64,000 bases of DNA from Circinella minor (lineage: Eukaryota; Mucoromycota; Mucoromycetes; Mucorales; Lichtheimiaceae). Position numbers and translations under genes: made by a program. Position 1 is the first letter of the stretch, and every line of letters begins with the position of its first letter. The notes beneath the pieces are model-generated. The model worked only from the letters and a program-made list of their open reading frames with translations. It did no database searches and was not told the DNA's origin. Below are positions 25,470 through 38,110 of this stretch, piece after piece. Location: the NCBI GenBank assembly GCA_016758965.1, contig JAEPRB010000013.1, positions 306,357 through 370,356 on the forward strand. The letters are read 5' to 3'.

Positions 25470-26690
25470 TTTTATATTATTTTACATATAAAAGAGTATA
25501 TACGTGCCAATTGATGTAACTGCAATGTAATAATTTTCTTTAAATTATGTTTTCTTGGGACTTCCACTTCTACCAAATGAGGTAATGGTAGTCCATCCTT
25601 TGCTATAATACCGCATACACCGCTGAGAGCAATATTATGGCTGCCTACACCATCATGGTTCATCGTTGTCCAATGTTTTGATCTACTAGGAACAAACAGA
25701 GAAATAATAACCTTAAATCAAATTATTGGTGATTATAGATCTGAAAAATCTAACTGAAAAATCTCGGTTTACTAGATTGGGGTTATAAAGTCTATAACAA
25801 GAATGTGATTATTATAACATCATTACGACAAAGTATGAAGGAACTGGATCAATTCGTAGTAGAATAAAAAATATTATAGTAAAATACTTCTTCTCTGCCA
25901 CAGCACAAGTAACTTTAACATTAGATAGCAGTCCGTTTGTACGTTTGTAAAATGGTATATACGTATACGTATATAAAATCATTGCTGTAAATGAATAATC
26001 TTTTTTACTGATCATACACTGATCCTCTTCCCAAATTGAAATAGTATTTTTTAATACATATCGATGCACGAAACTCTTTCTCTCTTGATTACTGTAGCCT
26101 CATATCTTGCTCATGTTATCAGTAAAGGCTTTATGAGTTGAAAAGATAGACGCTTTGTCTAGTAGATGCTCTGGGTACTACAGATGCAGAGGTTTTTTTT
26201 TTCTTGTTTTTCTTTCAGACATCTATATGTTCCTTATACAACATGATTTTATTTTTTGTCAACTTCTTTTTTGTGTTCAATAGATATTCTCGAACAAAGC
26301 CAAGGGGATTCTTCTTGGTTGTTGTTTTGTTGGTAATTTGATGAACTATCATTACCAATATTATTATTATTATTATTATTAACATTGCTGCTGTTCTTGT
26401 TGTCCAGTACGCTCGTTCTGTAAAGTTTCCATACTGGTGCTTTCTATTTCAAGCATCGTATCTCCAACACTTTCATTAGGAATAGCTTGTTCCGAATGAT
26501 AACATACAGTGAAATTTTCAATTTTATTCAGCTGCTGATATTTTAAAATAATCAAGTAAATTTTAGTTTAGTACCTGTATGTTCTCATTTGGTTGGGCTT
26601 AATCAATTTCTGCGCTATGTGATGTAGTGTAGGAAGTAGCAAGAAATTATTCATTAACATGTTGTTTGCAGAACAAGCAGACTTCCTAAT
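25470..26690 (-). pseudogene. Decayed multi-exon gene, possibly an arrestin-domain protein
   Basis: Reading this 'intergenic' stretch on the minus strand gives consecutive coding-like blocks that cannot be joined in one frame. At about 26690-26570 is MLMNNFLLLPTLHHIAQK; then NESVGDTMLEIESTS; then a Q-run to N-run switch with a frame change, ending EESPWLCSRISIEH. Next comes STHKAFTDNMSKI, an in-frame TGA, then VLKNTISIWEEDQCMISKKD. Last (25692-25470) is ALSGVCGIIAKDGLPLPH plus EVPRKHNLKKIITLQLHQ. The last two blocks resemble arrestin N- and C-domain strands (a 'xIWxxgxxLxkgxyxF' and a 'kkIxxxLxq' pattern), but the match is weak. Frame changes, the TGA and splice phases that do not fit point to a dead gene. 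It is also possible that I mis-split a living one. Confidence 0.4.
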
Positions 26691-26756
26691 TTTTCTATTT
26701 TTATTATATTCAAAAAGTAAAGAAAATAAACAAAAATAACTATCAAATATAATAAC

Positions 26757-26828
26757 ATGGATACAACTATACCATATGATCCACTGAAGTGGCTTCACAA
26801 CACAGGTCAAGTGATCGGAGTAAAATGA
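26757..26828 (+). promoter_or_regulatory. Candidate upstream ORF in the eIF2-beta leader
   Basis: ATG 26757 opens a 23-codon frame (MDTTIPYDPLKW..., ending GVK, TGA at 26826-26828), 77 nt before the eIF2-beta start. It is noticeably less AT-rich than its surroundings. It is a uORF only if transcription begins upstream of it, which the sequence cannot show. Confidence 0.3.
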
Positions 26829-26905
26829 TTCACTATTTCTGACGTTTACTTTAAAAAATTGCGCCAACTTTTTTTTTGTAAAGACCTTCTTTTTGTAACG
26901 AAAAA

Positions 26906-28383
26906 ATGTCTGACGAAAAGGAAAATAAACCTGTAGTTGACCAAATCGAGGAAGAAGAAGTAATTTAATCGTTACCAATAACAACAGCTTTTTTTTATTA
27001 ATTAAAAAGAAGAAAAATAACAACGACACTGTTAAAAACATTTTTTTTTAAAAAAAAAATTGCTAATTGAATTTATTTGTTGTTTGTAAACTAGCCCGAT
27101 TTCTCCAAACTTAAGAAAAAGAAAAAGTCAAAGAAGAAAGTCGATTTTGACGATGCTGTTGCAGCTGACGAATCCAAAGATGCTGGTGAAGCACAAGATG
27201 CTCGTAAGTGTTATATGTTAATTATTAAATTAGAAATAGAATAATAATTTAAATTAAAGAGCCCAATAATAACATATTTATTTATATATATAGCCGCTCA
27301 AGACGACGATGTTAGTGCTGATCCTGACGCCATGTTTGCTGATTTAAAAAAGAAAAAGAAGAAGAAATCTAAAACCGTTGAGGTATATATACATATATTT
27401 ATTAATAATAACAGTAACATAAATTTAGCAACAAAAATAAAAAACAACAACTAACCGACATACAAATAATGATAATAATAATAATAAACAAATCAGGATG
27501 CCGGTGAAGGTGACAGTACACCTGCAGAAGGCAATGACGAAGATTTGGACTTTGGTGCTTTGAAGAAGAAGAAAAAGAAGAAGAAAAACATGGCAGAATT
27601 CGAAGCTGAATTAGCAGAACAAGAAGGTGAAACTGGTGAAGCTGAAGATGACAAAGCAAAGAAGGATGGTAGTGAAGAAGCATGGTTAAAGAGTGATCGT
27701 GATTATACTTATGATGAATTACTTGGCCGTGTTTTCAAGATTTTGAGACAAAACAACCCTGAGCTTGCTGGTGAGAAGAAGCGTTATACTATCGTTCCTC
27801 CTTCGATCCATCGTGAAGGTAATAAAAAGACTATCTTTGCTAACGTTGCTGATATTTGTAAAAGGTATGCATTTTCCACACAAGTCAATGATCAATTTCA
27901 TTTCATATGTATACCTAAAAACTAATTTACAATTCTTTCCTAGACTCCATCGTCAACCTGAACACGTTATTCAATTCTTGTTTGCTGAATTGGGTACTAA
28001 TGGTTCAGTTGATGGCTCCCAGCGTCTTGTTATGAAGGGTCGATGGCAACAAAAGCAAATCGAAAATGTATTGCGACGATATATTGGTAAGTACTTTTTT
28101 TCTTTGTTTAATATACAAAAAGTGTGCTTGAAAAGAAAAAAGAAAGAGATACACATTTATAAATATCTAAAATATTCTTACTAACTTTTTTTTAATATTT
28201 GGAATATAAATAGTGGAATACGTTACATGTAAAACTTGTAAATCTCCTGATACAATTTTGAGTAAGGATAATCGTTTGTACTTTGTTCAGTGTGAATCTT
28301 GTGGTTCTACTCGATCCGTCTCTGCTATTAAGACTGGTTTCAAGGCTCAAACTAAGGAAGATAGACGAGCTCTTCGGGCGTAA
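26906..28383 (+). CDS. SUI3: Translation initiation factor eIF2 subunit beta
   Basis: Six exons (26906-26959, 27095-27203, 27294-27382, 27497-27864, 27944-28086, 28214-28383) give 310 residues. The N-terminal half carries the three lysine blocks of eIF2-beta ([30 protein letters not shown]) that contact eIF5 and eIF2B-epsilon. The core has [20 protein letters not shown] and [20 protein letters not shown], then [16 protein letters not shown]. The C-terminal zinc ribbon is C-K-T-C ... C-E-S-C followed by [13 protein letters not shown]. Together with alpha and gamma it delivers initiator Met-tRNA to the 40S ribosome. Length matches the family (yeast 285, human 333). A short frame in the leader (26757) might regulate it. 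Confidence 0.96.
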
Positions 28384-30586
28384 TTCAAATAATAATAAAA
28401 TAAAAAGTGAAAAAAAAAGTATCATGTAATAGGACCCTCCCCAACCTTTTAAAACTTTATCAACCCATATAACTATTTTTCCTCTCTCACTTTCTTTGTA
28501 TATTTGATTATCAGAATATGAAAAATATCATTTTTTCCCATTGTGATTTTGCCATGGTAACCAAATCAACTTGATAGCAAGTGTACATGTCAGTGGCTGT
28601 TTTTTTATTACTCTTTTTTTTTGTGCTTTAAATCAAACATATGCATCATCTTGTAAATTAACAAAAAAAGCAGAAAGGTAAAGGGGGACAAACGTGATTT
28701 TGGACAGAAATAAAATAACTGGATTTTTTAACTTCGAATGATAAAGTTGAACCTCCAAAACCATTGCTAGCGAAGTAAAATAATGCCTTTTTTATTACGT
28801 CTTAGTCAACTACATATGTTCATAGTGTATTATCACTCATGTTGGTACTGTATTGTTCGGCAAATTTCAAATAAAAAGGGTGTCATGAGCATTATTAAAT
28901 ATATTTTTTGCGTGATCAATTGCTGTAGCCTGATCAATTGTTTGAAGAGGATATAACAATTGTACATATTTTCTGAGATTCTGTTCTCTTCATATTTATG
29001 CAGAAAAGGTGATACAAAGTTCGAAAATTACTGTTTTTTCTATTATATGTATATCGTAAATGTTTAATACGTATTTGTCTGTACAAGCCATCGAGCTTCA
29101 CAATTTTTTATTTTGGTGTAAAATATGTATGAACATAAAGGATGGAACATATACATACCTGTTGCTTTCAAGTACTATAGATACAGTAGAGATACCTTCT
29201 TCCAATTTCTTGTTCTATATTATGCACACAATGGTGACCTCTCATCATTGCCGGAAACATATTAACGTCAGTTCTAATATAAAAAGTGCTGTATTGCTCA
29301 TCGAACATTTTGCTTGTCTGTCTTGTTTACTCCGAACGCACTTTTTTAAGCTTCTCACTTTTATTTCAGTTTGTATAAACTGAAAAGATGATTATTCACT
29401 TTTGATCACTTGTCAAAGTAAATAATTAATCTTTATAACAATAACTACGACCCTGTTTCAAACAAAAAACAAACGGTTTTATGCTGCGTATTACTTCTGG
29501 AACTGCTGCGATTCTAATTCTTAAAGCTAAGATGATTAAGAAGATTAGGATTCTCGGAAAGCCATATACCAAGGCTACCTATTGGCTTGATTTTTATTTT
29601 AATACCATGTCGTGCTGTTAGTATATATATATATGTATGTATTTGATTTAGGTTTAGGATAGTAATACCGATACTGTTTGTGTATAGTAATATAGCAATG
29701 AAGTTTCCATGAGGTTATGTTTCTTTGAAGAGAAAAAAGGCGACATTATACTACTTTCCCCTTTTTCTTTCTTATTTCAAAAAGTGTGATTTACCCTAAG
29801 ATAAAGTACTTGCATTTAAATCCTGACAAGTTTTTTAATCTTATTGTACCCACATGATAAAATTACTATTATATATTATTCTGTATCACTTTACAGAATC
29901 TTTGATTTTGGAAAAAAAATTACCAGGAATATAACAGTAGTTTTTTTCTCATAAATTTCTGATGACAGAGGCTAAATATCAAATCCAAGTAAATATAAAA
30001 AATACGTAGTAACCCATTTATTAATACATAATAAACTCTTGTAAAATTAAGAGAGACCAATAGTTTTTCAGGTATATAATTAAAAGAAATGCCTATGTCA
30101 TGTGTTTTACGACCAGAATCACTATCGATCTGTTAAGAAATTATATATTGATCACATGACTTACTTATCTAATTATGATATACATCATTTGTGACAGAAC
30201 TCGCAGAATGATTTCTTTTCCCGACAAATGCGATGATATCATGGGAAAATTTTTCTGTAAAGATGTCCTACAAGAGGAAGTTCAATTATCAATAAAAAAG
30301 ACACACGCACACAATATATATATTTAGAGATGGCGATAAGCATTTTGCGAGTTTACACTGTAACTTTAAAAAAGAAACTTTCTTTATATGTTGTAAATTT
30401 AATGTGCGTGGTAACATTTAACTCTAAATAATCGATGCACGCGAAACCCATCAAGTTCATCTGTTCGATCTTGTATAAATTAGAATATCATTTGATTTTA
30501 TTAGATTTCATCTTTTGTAACTCTTCTTTCATATATACATCCATTTTTTTTCCATTTTTAGATAGCTTTTTCTTTTGAAGGAAAAG
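28384..30586. other. 2.2 kb gene-free region
   Basis: No supported gene. The plus-strand frame 29060-29383 (107 codons) has no domain and unusual, random-looking composition. The promoter of transporter C should lie in its last few hundred bases. Confidence 0.55.
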
Positions 30587-32244
30587 ATGACGGATATAAA
30601 AATAACTAAAGCTGTTGGTGACATTTCAAGTAATAGCAGCTCTTCTATAGATGATAGTGAATTGGGTAAGTACCATAGTAAATATAATTATAACTATAAG
30701 ATAATTCCATATTATAATCATAATTTTAAATTATTTTTTGGTATATATACTATGTAGGCAAAGTAATGTATAAAGGTGTATACGACATTGATCGATCCAA
30801 CGGCGGATCGTCGTTCAACGGATATTACAACTTGGTGTGTCTGACTTTGGGAACGGGCATGCTAGGCCTCCCATCGGTAATAATTGGCTATCTAATTTAT
30901 AATGTAACTCATACAGACTTGGCAATGATAAAATTAATTTTTTTTCGTTATTTAGGCACTGAGTCAAGGTGGTTGGGGTGCCGTGGCATTAATTATTGGA
31001 GCGTTGATCATGTCTACCGTAAGTATCCGTTTTATTATACGTATTGTTAAAGAAGTTATAGACTATTCTAACAAATATGACATATATATAATAGTACGGT
31101 GGTGTGATTTTACAACCAGCTATGTACAGAGGCAAAAATCGAAGATTGAATTCTTATAAAGAACTTGGAAATGAAGCATTTGGTAAAGTTGGAGGCTGGC
31201 TCTCGTTCTTCTTTATTACTTGGGTTATTCTTGGTACACCTGTTCTTTATTTGGTACTTGCAGCTCAAAATTTAAACCAACTCTGTGCTGGCACAGCTGG
31301 TGAAATTGGAACTTTAGCCTGGACGATTATTTTTGCAGTAATTGTTGCGATTCCTTATATTTTTATCAAGACAATGAACAACATTGCATGGGTGAGCGCA
31401 TTTGGTATGGTCGCTATGATTGTCACTGTAAGTGTTTTATTCTCTTTCTTATACATAATAATATAGTGGTTTGAGTTAATAATGAAAATGTACGTATATA
31501 TATATATAGATTTTAATTACTGTCATTCTCACTGGTATTGATGCTCCGAATCAACTTGATAATCACCATGATAATGTCGTCTGGGAGGGATTTCCAATTG
31601 CCCTTTCTACAATTGCATTCAGTGCAGGTTCTAACACCGTTTATACTACCGTCGAAGGTTCAATGAAGAAACCCAAAAATTGGCCCAAAGTCATCATCGC
31701 TTCTCTGGGTACCTGCTCTGTATTTTATCTTCTGCTTGCTATTTCTGGTTACTATGTTTACGGTGTCAATGTTCTCAACCCTAGTTACAACAGTACACCA
31801 GATGGTCCTGCACGTACTGTTGCAATAGTTTTGGTAACAATCAATGTTATAGTCTCGTGTCCTATTTTGTTGGTATCCTTTGCGTTGGAAGTGGAAGATA
31901 TGTTAAATATCAATGTCGAAAAGTGGGGGAAAACCAAGGAATTCATCATTCGTGCTGTGTTTCGCACAAGTGTTATGATCTTTGTTACAGCTGTTGGAAT
32001 TTTGATACCATTCTTTGGTTTGCTTATGTCATTGATTGGTGCATTTGCCAACGCTTCCATTGTATTTATTCTGCCAGTTTTGTTTTATTGGAAGTTGACT
32101 GGATTCCGTAACAAAAACCCGATCGAGTTGGCATGGAATTTTTTAATTCTTGTGTTTGGTTTGGTTGCTATGATATTCGGAACCTGGGCTGCTATTGAAG
32201 ATTTGGTTGCCGAGTTCAAGAATGGTTACGAATACAATCTTTAG
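30587..32244 (+). CDS. AAAP-family amino-acid transporter (Avt1-like), paralogue C
   Basis: Five exons (30587-30665, 30758-30876, 30956-31018, 31095-31427, 31510-32244) give 442 residues, the same length as paralogue A. Exon 4 (333 nt) equals exons 4 plus 5 of A and B (100 + 233), so one intron present in A and B is absent here. Signatures: GTGMLGLPSALSQGGWGAVA, TPVLYLVLAAQNLNQLCAG, VEGSMKKPKNWPKV, VLFYWKLTGFRNKN. Start choice: ATG 30587 (MTDIKITK) gives an exon-1 length identical to that of A (79 nt). It lies 12.4 kb from B on the opposite strand. The family and likely role are as for A: proton-coupled amino-acid transport at the vacuole or cell surface. Confidence 0.87.
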
Positions 32245-33627
32245 ATTTCAATGAAAATGATAATAGCAAGAACAAATGTGTACTACTCCCCTTCTCTATT
32301 ACACAACACAATTTTTGGCAAATCCTTTAATGATGATACAACGACTGATCGTTTTTCCTTTATATTACGTTAATAATTTATGCAAAACTATTATTATTAC
32401 TTATTATTATTAACACCGCACAGTTTAATATTTCATATACCTCTTTATTTTTTTTTGTGATATACTTTTGTATTCTTCTTTTTCCTTCTTTTTCTCATTC
32501 CCATCAAAAAGTATTCTTCTTTCCCTGTGTAGACTGAAAGTATTTTTTTTATGTCATAAGATGACGTGTATATATTGTAACTGAAAATAAATTACTGCAT
32601 ATGTATAATTATATCTATTTGTAAAGAGCGTTTGCAATTTCACAGCTTGACCTCTTCAGAGAAAAATGTCACATTATCGTAGTAAAAAAAAGCTTACTTG
32701 ACATATAATTCTATTATACTTCATTCTTATATTTTAGCTTTGTATAACTTTATTATAAGTACGCAGTAGTACGATTTGCCTTCATTTCAAACATCAGAAT
32801 TCTATGAGTAACAACCTTATAAAAGGTAGTACAAGATAAAATAGAATGTTAAACATCTAACAAATCATTTCAACGCCCTTGTTGAGTTGCTCCGAGCTAT
32901 CGGAAACGTAGCTGCGGAGCATGATATTATGATGTCATGAAATAAGGGTGCAATTTTTTTCAAAGATTCATGCTGTTCTGTCCCCAATTGATTTGAGAAG
33001 AATACACAGTTAGGAGCACAAGGAAAAAGAGTCGGTTTTTTTCGTAAACATGTTTTTTTTACATTTATTCCAGACTTGGAGAGATGTCTATCACATCATA
33101 TAAATCGAAATGCCAATAAAAAAAGACTGACTTATTATTGAGTAGTTATAAATAATGGTATTCGTAATATTTTTTATGCAAAACGCACAGCGAAAAGCTA
33201 TACAAAAAAAATATGATAAAGTGGCATTTTTTTATGCAAAAGCATACAGTGAAAATCTATACAAAAAAAATTATTAAATGTTTTTTTTTTTCATAGAAAA
33301 ACATATAGTGAATAATCTTACAAAAAAATCACAAAAAAAATTCCAAATTTCATCTGAAAAAACACGCACCGCTGGAATACTTATATAAACTACACCACTG
33401 ACATTTTATAATATAAATAGCAATACTCATGGTATGTTTTAATTAATGCTCTTTATTATGATTGTTATTATTATTATTATTATTTTCATGAAAAACAAAA
33501 CATGAAAACAAAAATGCAAAAAAATGAATAAGTGAATGAATAGTAGGGCTTAGGTAACGTGGTGAGAGAAAGAGAGGTCAAATGATAGAGTGAATGTATT
33601 AAAAGATATAAAAATGCTTTGTTTGTT
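32245..33627. other. Convergent 3' intergenic region
   Basis: Lies between the 3' ends of transporter C and CDC45. It holds no gene. A short degenerate tandem repeat sits at 33169-33332 and an ATT run at about 33466-33484. Confidence 0.6.
33169..33332. repeat. Degenerate tandem repeat, unit about 55 bp, three copies
   Basis: Copies at about 33169-33225, 33226-33280 and 33281-33332 share the order T-run, ATGCAAAA or ATAGAAAA, CAyAGyGAAwA, CTATACAAAAAA or a variant. Identity drops in the third copy. Confidence 0.7.
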
Positions 33628-36303
33628 TTAGGCAGCAACAAATAAATTTTCAATAAAGAGATCCAAATCATTCTTATGAATTTGCAGTACAGATGTTTCG
33701 AAACTATCAAATGAAATCCGTGCTTGTGTTCGTTCGGCTGCCTTTTGAAATGCCATGCCAAAAGGGCTATATTAAAAGTCAAAACGTTTTGTTAGTTTAC
33801 TTGATTGTTTATGAGTCAAGCATTATGGTATCTCCTAAATTGAAACAAAGAACCACTCACTTTTTTCGAACGTCTCCAAACGTTGGTGCACCTGTTGTAG
33901 CTACCACTAAAAATGATTCATGTTCTTCATCGTAAGATGCAATAACGAACGGTAAATTTCTATTACCATGTTCCTAAGAATACATAGATACAAAAAAACA
34001 ACTCGGTTAGAACATCTTATTATCATTATTAGTAGTACTATCGATAATAAATAATCATCATCTTAAGATACGTTACCCGATAGGCATCAGTAAGAAACAA
34101 TGCAAGTTTGGATAAAGTGAGTGGATGTTGAAATAATGGTAAATCAGGACCATCTCGCATAACCACTGTACGAAAATTTTTAATTACTCGAACTGCTCTT
34201 TTCTCTAAAACAGCTGTGCTTTGTCGAACCACTGCACGCTGTACTTTCATACATAATTTCACACCTCGTTCTAATTCTTCAGCACTATAAAAATAATAAT
34301 TTTTTTTTCGTTTCATCATTTTTAGTTTTTCTTGATATATTAATAATATGTTCTTACTGTATTTTTATTTACCTATCCATAGAATCATATACAGTATAAA
34401 AATTCCGCATCCACCATCGCCTTCGAATACTAGATAATCCTTCTCCAATATTATCTGTTGCTTCTTCTAATGCATCCCAATCCTCATCTTTATTCCATAA
34501 TACATCTTCACCAAGACGAATTGCAGATTCAGGACTTGTTTCCAGTAATGTTACCAAAGAATAAACAGCATCACTTGCTGAAAATCTTTGTTTCCATCCA
34601 AATGTACGCGCAAAGCTTGGGAAACATATATCCGTTAGTCCATAAAGTGGTGCTACTGTTTCAATTTTATTTCGAAGGATCTCTTTAAGATTAATATCCA
34701 TGTGGGTATAAACTTGTTCGCATTGTTGTATTGAAAACCTATATATTTTATAGACATAGCCTTTTTAATATATATCATGCTGTACATACATATTTTATCC
34801 TCCCGGTATAGTTTTATGTTTCTTACCCCATTTTTGCAAACATGTTGAGAAGGCGCCTGCGCCCAAATTCTTTCCAAAGGCCGAGTTTACTTGCTACATA
34901 ACCAGAATGATACATGCTATCTTGTAAACTCCAATGTCGAAACAGCATGAACCGAAAATCTTCTTCTGTTTGTATGCTACTATCACCCGTTCGCTTAGCT
35001 CCTTCACCGTGTATTAAGTTGAATCGCGCCACATCATCATTTAATAGTGATATGTATTTTAAATATTTGTCCGTATCAATTCGTTCAAAGATATATTGAG
35101 ATGTGATACCAATAATCGCTAACCTATTAATATTATTATTTAATTTTAGTACCAAGCAAAATATATAAATATATATTGACATCTGCACCTTCATTGTTTA
35201 ATATACATATATATATATATACCATAATAGATCATTGTTTGTTCGAGCAAGTTGTGTTGCTAATGCATATACTTGTCCTGCGGTAGAATTGGCATGATAG
35301 ACACCGGACTCATAGTATTCTGTTAATAATCGTCTTTGACGTTGACGTTTTCGCCGCCGTTCTGAACGCGATAGCTTTAAACCAAAAAAAAAAAAACATG
35401 AAAGTAATTAATTTCACATCAGATTTCCCCATTTCATCCACCTCTCGTCCGCTATTTCATCCAAATATTCTTATTACTATTTTACCCCGTCGTCTCCTTT
35501 TTCTGTTAATCGTCGTCTTTGTCGTGGTCGATCATCATTATTATCATCTTCTTCATCATTTGAATCATCCATTTCACTGTTATTATCATCTTCATCCACC
35601 TATAATAAATATATATCCATTATAAGCAAGAAATTCCTCAATGCTATTTTTATGTATGCATATTTCTTTATTACCATGATATCTTCATAAGCATCCATAT
35701 ACTCATTCAATTTTGATTTTTCGGAAGCGTCTTCAAATATTAAAACATTCTTGCTTTCTGGTAAACAGCTGTCTAGGTTAAAAGGACGATGACTATCAAT
35801 AACATAGATTTTTACTTCTTCTCGATTTCCAAATAACTCAAACACTTCTAATGGCGCGCCACAATTTAACATAATAATTGTTCGAAGCTATAATGATTAT
35901 CCAAAATAAAAGCCAATATAAATTAATATTCTTCATTACTTTCTTATACTCATATATTTTACAATTTTGGTTTTATATATAGAAAGAAGAGAAAAAAAAA
36001 AGACTCACGTCTGGATCGTCTGCAACAATGTCTTTACTTGCTTTTTCCAGATCTTGGTGACCTGAAACAGGAACTAATTTATGCTGAATCAGATCTGCTT
36101 TAAGAATGGACTGTATATAAAATTTTAGTAGTAGAATAACAACTTGGTTTTCGTAAAAAGGATATATGTTGTACCTGAAAGATTTTACAAGCACAAATAG
36201 CATCAACATCAGAAGCAACAAAGAGAACACAATTGCCTTCAACAGAGTCTTGCTTTATTCTTTCAAAAGCTCTTGAAAAATAAGATTCTGTAATGAGAAC
36301 CAT
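33628..36303 (-). CDS. CDC45: DNA replication factor Cdc45
   Basis: Ten exons (36303-36175, 36110-36009, 35887-35675, 35599-35486, 35374-35223, 35123-34827, 34738-34373, 34284-34077, 33973-33861, 33766-33628) give 610 residues with all phases matching. The N-terminus has LFVASDVDAICACKI, the DHH-like core of Cdc45. Then IYVIDSHRPFNLDS is followed by the acidic EDDNNSEMDDSNDEEDDNND insert and a basic RRRKRQRQRR stretch. Later blocks include LFRHWSLQDSMYHSGYVA, SFARTFGWKQRFSASDAVYS and the C-terminal NPFGMAFQKAAERTQARISF. Cdc45 joins Mcm2-7 and GINS to form the CMG replicative helicase in the nucleus. It is convergent with transporter C. Confidence 0.95.
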
Positions 36304-36429
36304 GTGATATTATTATTATTATTATTACTATTATGCAACGCGCCTCTTTCTTATATATATATTATGTATGGTTTATGAACACGTCTCTCTTTCTTGCTTT
36401 GGTTATGATTTTTTTTTTCTGTAGGAGTC

Positions 36430-36457
36430 AAAAAAAAAAAAAAAAAAAAAAAAAAAA
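36430..36457. repeat. Poly-A tract (A28)
   Basis: Uninterrupted run of 28 A residues, 126 bp upstream of the CDC45 start codon (gene on the minus strand, so poly-T in its leader or promoter). Confidence 0.95.
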
Positions 36458-37339
36458 GGAACGCGAAAATTGAAAAGCTAAATCCGATTTAAATTGAGAC
36501 ACGAAAACGCGTGGTCGTGAAGTGAAATTAGTTGTTAAAAAAATTTACATATCATGACTTAATGAATGTGAGAACAACAAATAATGATAATAATAATAAT
36601 GAATAAAAACAAAGAGTAGGGAAGAAACAATGGTATGAATAGAAATGATGAGAATCATCGGTTGATTTACAATGATGATAAATAAAAGGAAATAGAATGA
36701 ACGATACATTCATCAAGATTCTTGACAGACGATACATTGCATAATATACAGTAAGTAGATAAGAAAATTGATATGCGTGAAAGAAGTCTTTTTTTTATAA
36801 TTATCGTGATGAAACATATTTTCAAGACCCATTATTATCACGTTATCTATATAATTCATCGAATGTTGTTTGTAGTTTGGAGTACAAATCTCAAAAGCCA
36901 GGCCACAGTTTTCAAAGCATATCTTCTTCGCACAATAGACCTCCCGGTATTTTCAATGTGGCAATTCCTTCAAAAAAGTTGCAGAACACGGGGTTTTTAA
37001 TTGGAAGAAGTCTACTGTGCCACATGTATAATAGCATCAATTGAATCAACAAATAGTTCAGCGTGTTCTAATGCTACGTCACCATATCACCTTTCCATTA
37101 TTCATCGAATCGAGCTTTGTGGGTAGCTCCTCGCTTTTCACTCCAATAGAGGTTATTCAATAATTTATATATGCCCTATAATATGAACCGTTGCTAGTTA
37201 CTACGTACGTACAACCAAAGAACATCTCAAAACAGTTGGCTTTATTATCTAATATGAGTAATCATCTCTGAGCAGAAACGCTGTAATTCTACTACTATTT
37301 TTTTAATCCAAGTATATACTGTAAAATTATAATAATATT

Positions 37340-38110
37340 ACTTACCATCCACCGTTCGTTGTCATCCTATCTGTATCATCCAATGTAACACACCGGACGG
37401 AAGTAGCGAATACTCGATAATCAATTACACCAATACTGTACCATCGATAAATTTTCGATATTTTTCTTTCTATAATGTATGTTATTCCACATATATCCCA
37501 CAGCATGCGATAAGACAAATAATCAAATAAAACATTACATACAGACCCTGGGATAGCTAAAATAGGTGCTGATTCCAAAGAGATATCTAAAGAAACCAGC
37601 TTTTAACTGGGTTTGTTTTGGAGAACAATATAGAAAGTACGTAATATATTTATCCCATGATTATGATTATTGGCAGCTTTATCTACCTAAATATCCTCAA
37701 TAACAATATGTAGATGTTATTTTACACATACCCCAACGGTGTATATAGATAATAATTTAGATTTCCTTCACGTACGTAAAACCGTAACTATCGGTAATAA
37801 AAAGAATGGGTGTTGTTGTAGTTTCACACAAAGCCATTGCCACTTCTTGATTTATCATTAGTTTATTCGTATTTATGACGCGAAGACACATGCAGTACAG
37901 TGGTTAAAATAAGAGTAGCGATACAAAAGATGTCTTACCAAATATATTTTCTATAATGTCACAGGTTTTTTTTAAAGCTGTATATCAAGCTACAATACAT
38001 GATGCACCAATTACAATATAAAGAGCTCCACCGATGATAGTACTCATTCATATTTTTTGTTGTAAATGTTTTATATGTAGATGACTCTGAAGGAGAAAGT
38101 CGTCGTTGAA
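37340..38110 (-). pseudogene. Unrecognised coding-like fragments, probably a decayed gene
   Basis: Several minus-strand blocks look protein-coding and are bounded by splice-like sites, but they do not join. MSTIIGGALYIVIGASCIVA is followed by an in-frame TGA and YTALKKTCDIIENIFG, then a GTAAGA donor. EVAMALCETTTTPILFITDS follows. The longest block (37578-37342 and slightly upstream) reads APILAIPGSVCNVLFDYLSY through to a GTAAGTAAT donor at its end. I do not recognise the protein. Its less AT-rich composition argues for past coding function; chance is not excluded. Confidence 0.3.

Noticed and set aside
29060..29383. 107-codon plus-strand frame
   Set aside because: Random-looking composition rich in F, C, H and I, with no splice-linked partner or motif.
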